In this document: one piece after another, positions 43,201-43,493 of the stretch
How positions within the stretch are numbered: the stretch's first letter is position 1
Layout: every line of letters begins with the position of its first letter
Assembly (NCBI GenBank): GCA_021325095.1
Contig: JAJPHV010000009.1
Coordinates: 1-43,493, forward strand
DNA from: Chloroflexota bacterium
GTDB taxonomy: Bacteria; Chloroflexota; Anaerolineae; Aggregatilineales; UBA2796
DNA length: 43,493 nt
Direction: 5' to 3'
Notes under the pieces: generated by a model
What the model was told of the DNA's origin: nothing
The model's database searches: none
The model's input: the letters and a program-made list of their open reading frames with translations, nothing else
Translations under genes and position numbers: made by a program

Positions 43201-43493
43201 GAGTATTTATCGGCGCATCCCGATTTTAATCCGTGAAGGTGAACCAGAAGAAAATCCCTGGGGAATCAAATTTCAACTGATGTTCATGATGAACACCGAC
43301 AGCGATAAGTTCCGTACCCGCGAGCAGTTGGAACGGCGGGGGTTCCACCTCGTCGGGAATCGTTTCGTCGCTGATGATCCCGCCGATAAGCGCGTTTATC
43401 TGCCGCTGTATGAAGCCAAGATGATCCACCAGTTTGACCACCGCTGGGCCACCTACGACGGCCTGGAAACCCGCGATCTGACCCTGGCCGAGA
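40229..43493 (+). CDS. Eco57I/DrmMI-type N6-adenine DNA methylase (3' end outside window)
   Basis: The frame is open for 1088 codons to the window edge. The N-terminal 450 residues are a helical and mixed region with RTPSDYHLSGERINEAISNA and a Leu-rich helix (LLRLVYRLLFLFAAEDRELL), as in large type IIG/Eco57I-like and PglX/DrmMI enzymes. Methylase motifs follow: YFTPP at 461-465, motif I DPACGSGSF at 500-508, then GVDINPMSVELCKVNLWIEAL and VGNSLLG, and catalytic motif IV NPPW at 781-784 (VLGNPPWEQI). The target-recognition region continues past the end. It would methylate adenine N6, protecting host DNA. No PD-(D/E)XK restriction motif is seen in the visible part. ATG 40229 lies 2 bases after the SNF2 stop, so it is the third gene of the operon. 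Confidence 0.9.
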   Translation, partial: MAVRMLDEFTTVRTEGLLLPPELLQRIVDPDSGLDGRTPSDYHLSGERINEAISNAWNRARAAWRNFKAAQAMLPESDAGTTITRERWLLPLFTALDYGRLQTATAVTIDGRAYPISHRWGDLPIHLVSFRIDLDRRAPGVSGAAASSPHGLMQSFLNHSPEHTWGFVSNGYRLRVLRDNSSLTRQAYLEFNLEGMMEGEVYPDFVLFWMVCHQSRVEGNRADDYWLEKWARTADEQGKRALDQLRDSVEAAIRALGTGFIKHPRNRELREKLRSGALDRQDYYRQLLRLVYRLLFLFAAEDRELLLDPEADDNAQELYLKHYSVRRVREVAEHFRGTTHSDQFEGLRLVMRLVGGYDNGKAKILGLPVLGSALFDDKFVQDIIDCKIANRDLLEAIRALAFIQDRETGTLRPIDYKHLGPEELGGVYESLLELHPEVNLAAQRFELETAGGHDRKTTGSYFTPPALINALLDSALMPVLNEARQSRDPESAILALKICDPACGSGSFLIAAAHRIAHALAQVRAGGDEPPPSLVRTALRQVIGNCIYGVDINPMSVELCKVNLWIEALDPGKPLSFLDHHIKVGNSLLGTTPALMAKGIPDGAFEPLEGDDRALTAKLRKQNRSERKTLESGQLTMFDLFDLSANQAALTRAVSEVDEIEDIRIAGIRAKEAQWQALANDPEYIRAHLLADAWCAAFVWERRPDTGVPPLTQFVYQRLCQDPFASEFEPIRRIVVQLREQYGFFHWHIEFPGVFEVPAELDSAENEQCGWNGGFDCVLGNPPWEQIQLDDREFFAERAPEIAQALNMSERKKMLNQFAKADPYAYSLYVQAVRANDGIKHFCHASGRYPLTSFGRLNTAPLFCEAGLSIINREGYSALIVPTGIATDSFNQYFFNHIVDTGALSSLYDFENRDAIFPGVHRSYKFCLLTIAGSAAPAQRGATFVFFAQNVGDLDDPEKRFTLSAEDIRLLNPNTRTTPIFRSKRDADLTKSIYRRIPILIREGEPEENPWGIKFQLMFMMNTDSDKFRTREQLERRGFHLVGNRFVADDPADKRVYLPLYEAKMIHQFDHRWATYDGLETRDLTLAE

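Noticed and set aside
1..43493. CRISPR arrays, tRNA or rRNA genes
   Set aside because: No regularly spaced direct repeats, cloverleaf with a TTCRA-type arm, or rRNA-like stretch was noticed on either strand by eye.

Overview
The window looks like chromosomal DNA of a Chloroflexota bacterium of the Anaerolineae type. This is an inference from gene content: membrane proteins with long Thr-Pro stalks, a KaiC-like ATPase, an F420-type luciferase-like oxidoreductase, a PrsA-like lipoprotein foldase, frequent TTG starts behind good ribosome binding sites, and high GC. No rRNA, tRNA or CRISPR array was seen.

Layout. 1-738: 3' part of a D12-class adenine methylase, cut by the window edge. 838-3987: a large protein joining a glycosidase-like domain to an O-antigen-ligase-like membrane domain. 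3984-8388 (minus): a GlsB/YeaQ-type membrane protein, a zinc alcohol dehydrogenase, a TPR protein with DPF repeats, and a PucC/BCD-family MFS transporter. 8793-13360 (plus): a lipoprotein PPIase, two paralogous Thr-Pro-stalk membrane proteins, a 44-residue membrane protein, a KaiC-like ATPase and RsmI. 13385-14617 (minus): an aminotransferase, divergent from an HTH regulator (14910-15506), which is followed by a receiver-domain protein. 16221-18103 (minus): a Ser-rich membrane protein, a GTPase-like protein and a secreted protein. 18190-19858: LysM, SRPBCC-like and DUF1003 proteins. 20034-22816 (plus): a ClpB-like chaperone whose first ATPase domain looks dead, plus an unknown protein. 22820-24748 (minus): a PfkB kinase and an LLM oxidoreductase. 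24941-25680: a decayed GT-C glycosyltransferase. 25760-30997 (plus): glutamine synthetase, an FHA protein, a stand-alone CBM48 protein and an ADP-ribosylglycohydrolase-like fusion.

The right end changes character. A 932-bp IS5/IS4-like insertion sequence with a frameshifted transposase (31036-31967, 17-bp terminal inverted repeats) is followed by a tight three-gene operon that runs off the window. The first gene encodes a 1721-residue DEAD/DEAH-type helicase with several zinc clusters, a DUF1998-like domain and a Vsr/DUF559-like putative nuclease tail. The second, overlapping by ATGA, encodes a SNF2 helicase resembling DISARM DrmD. The third, 2 bases downstream, encodes an Eco57I-type adenine methylase resembling DrmMI (open at the right edge). 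Together they look like an anti-phage or restriction-like system combining features of DISARM class 1 and Druantia-type DUF1998 helicases. This is the strongest candidate for an unusual system in the window.

Most remaining genes are housekeeping or lineage-specific envelope and signalling genes. Their functions are inferred from motifs read by eye, without a database search.
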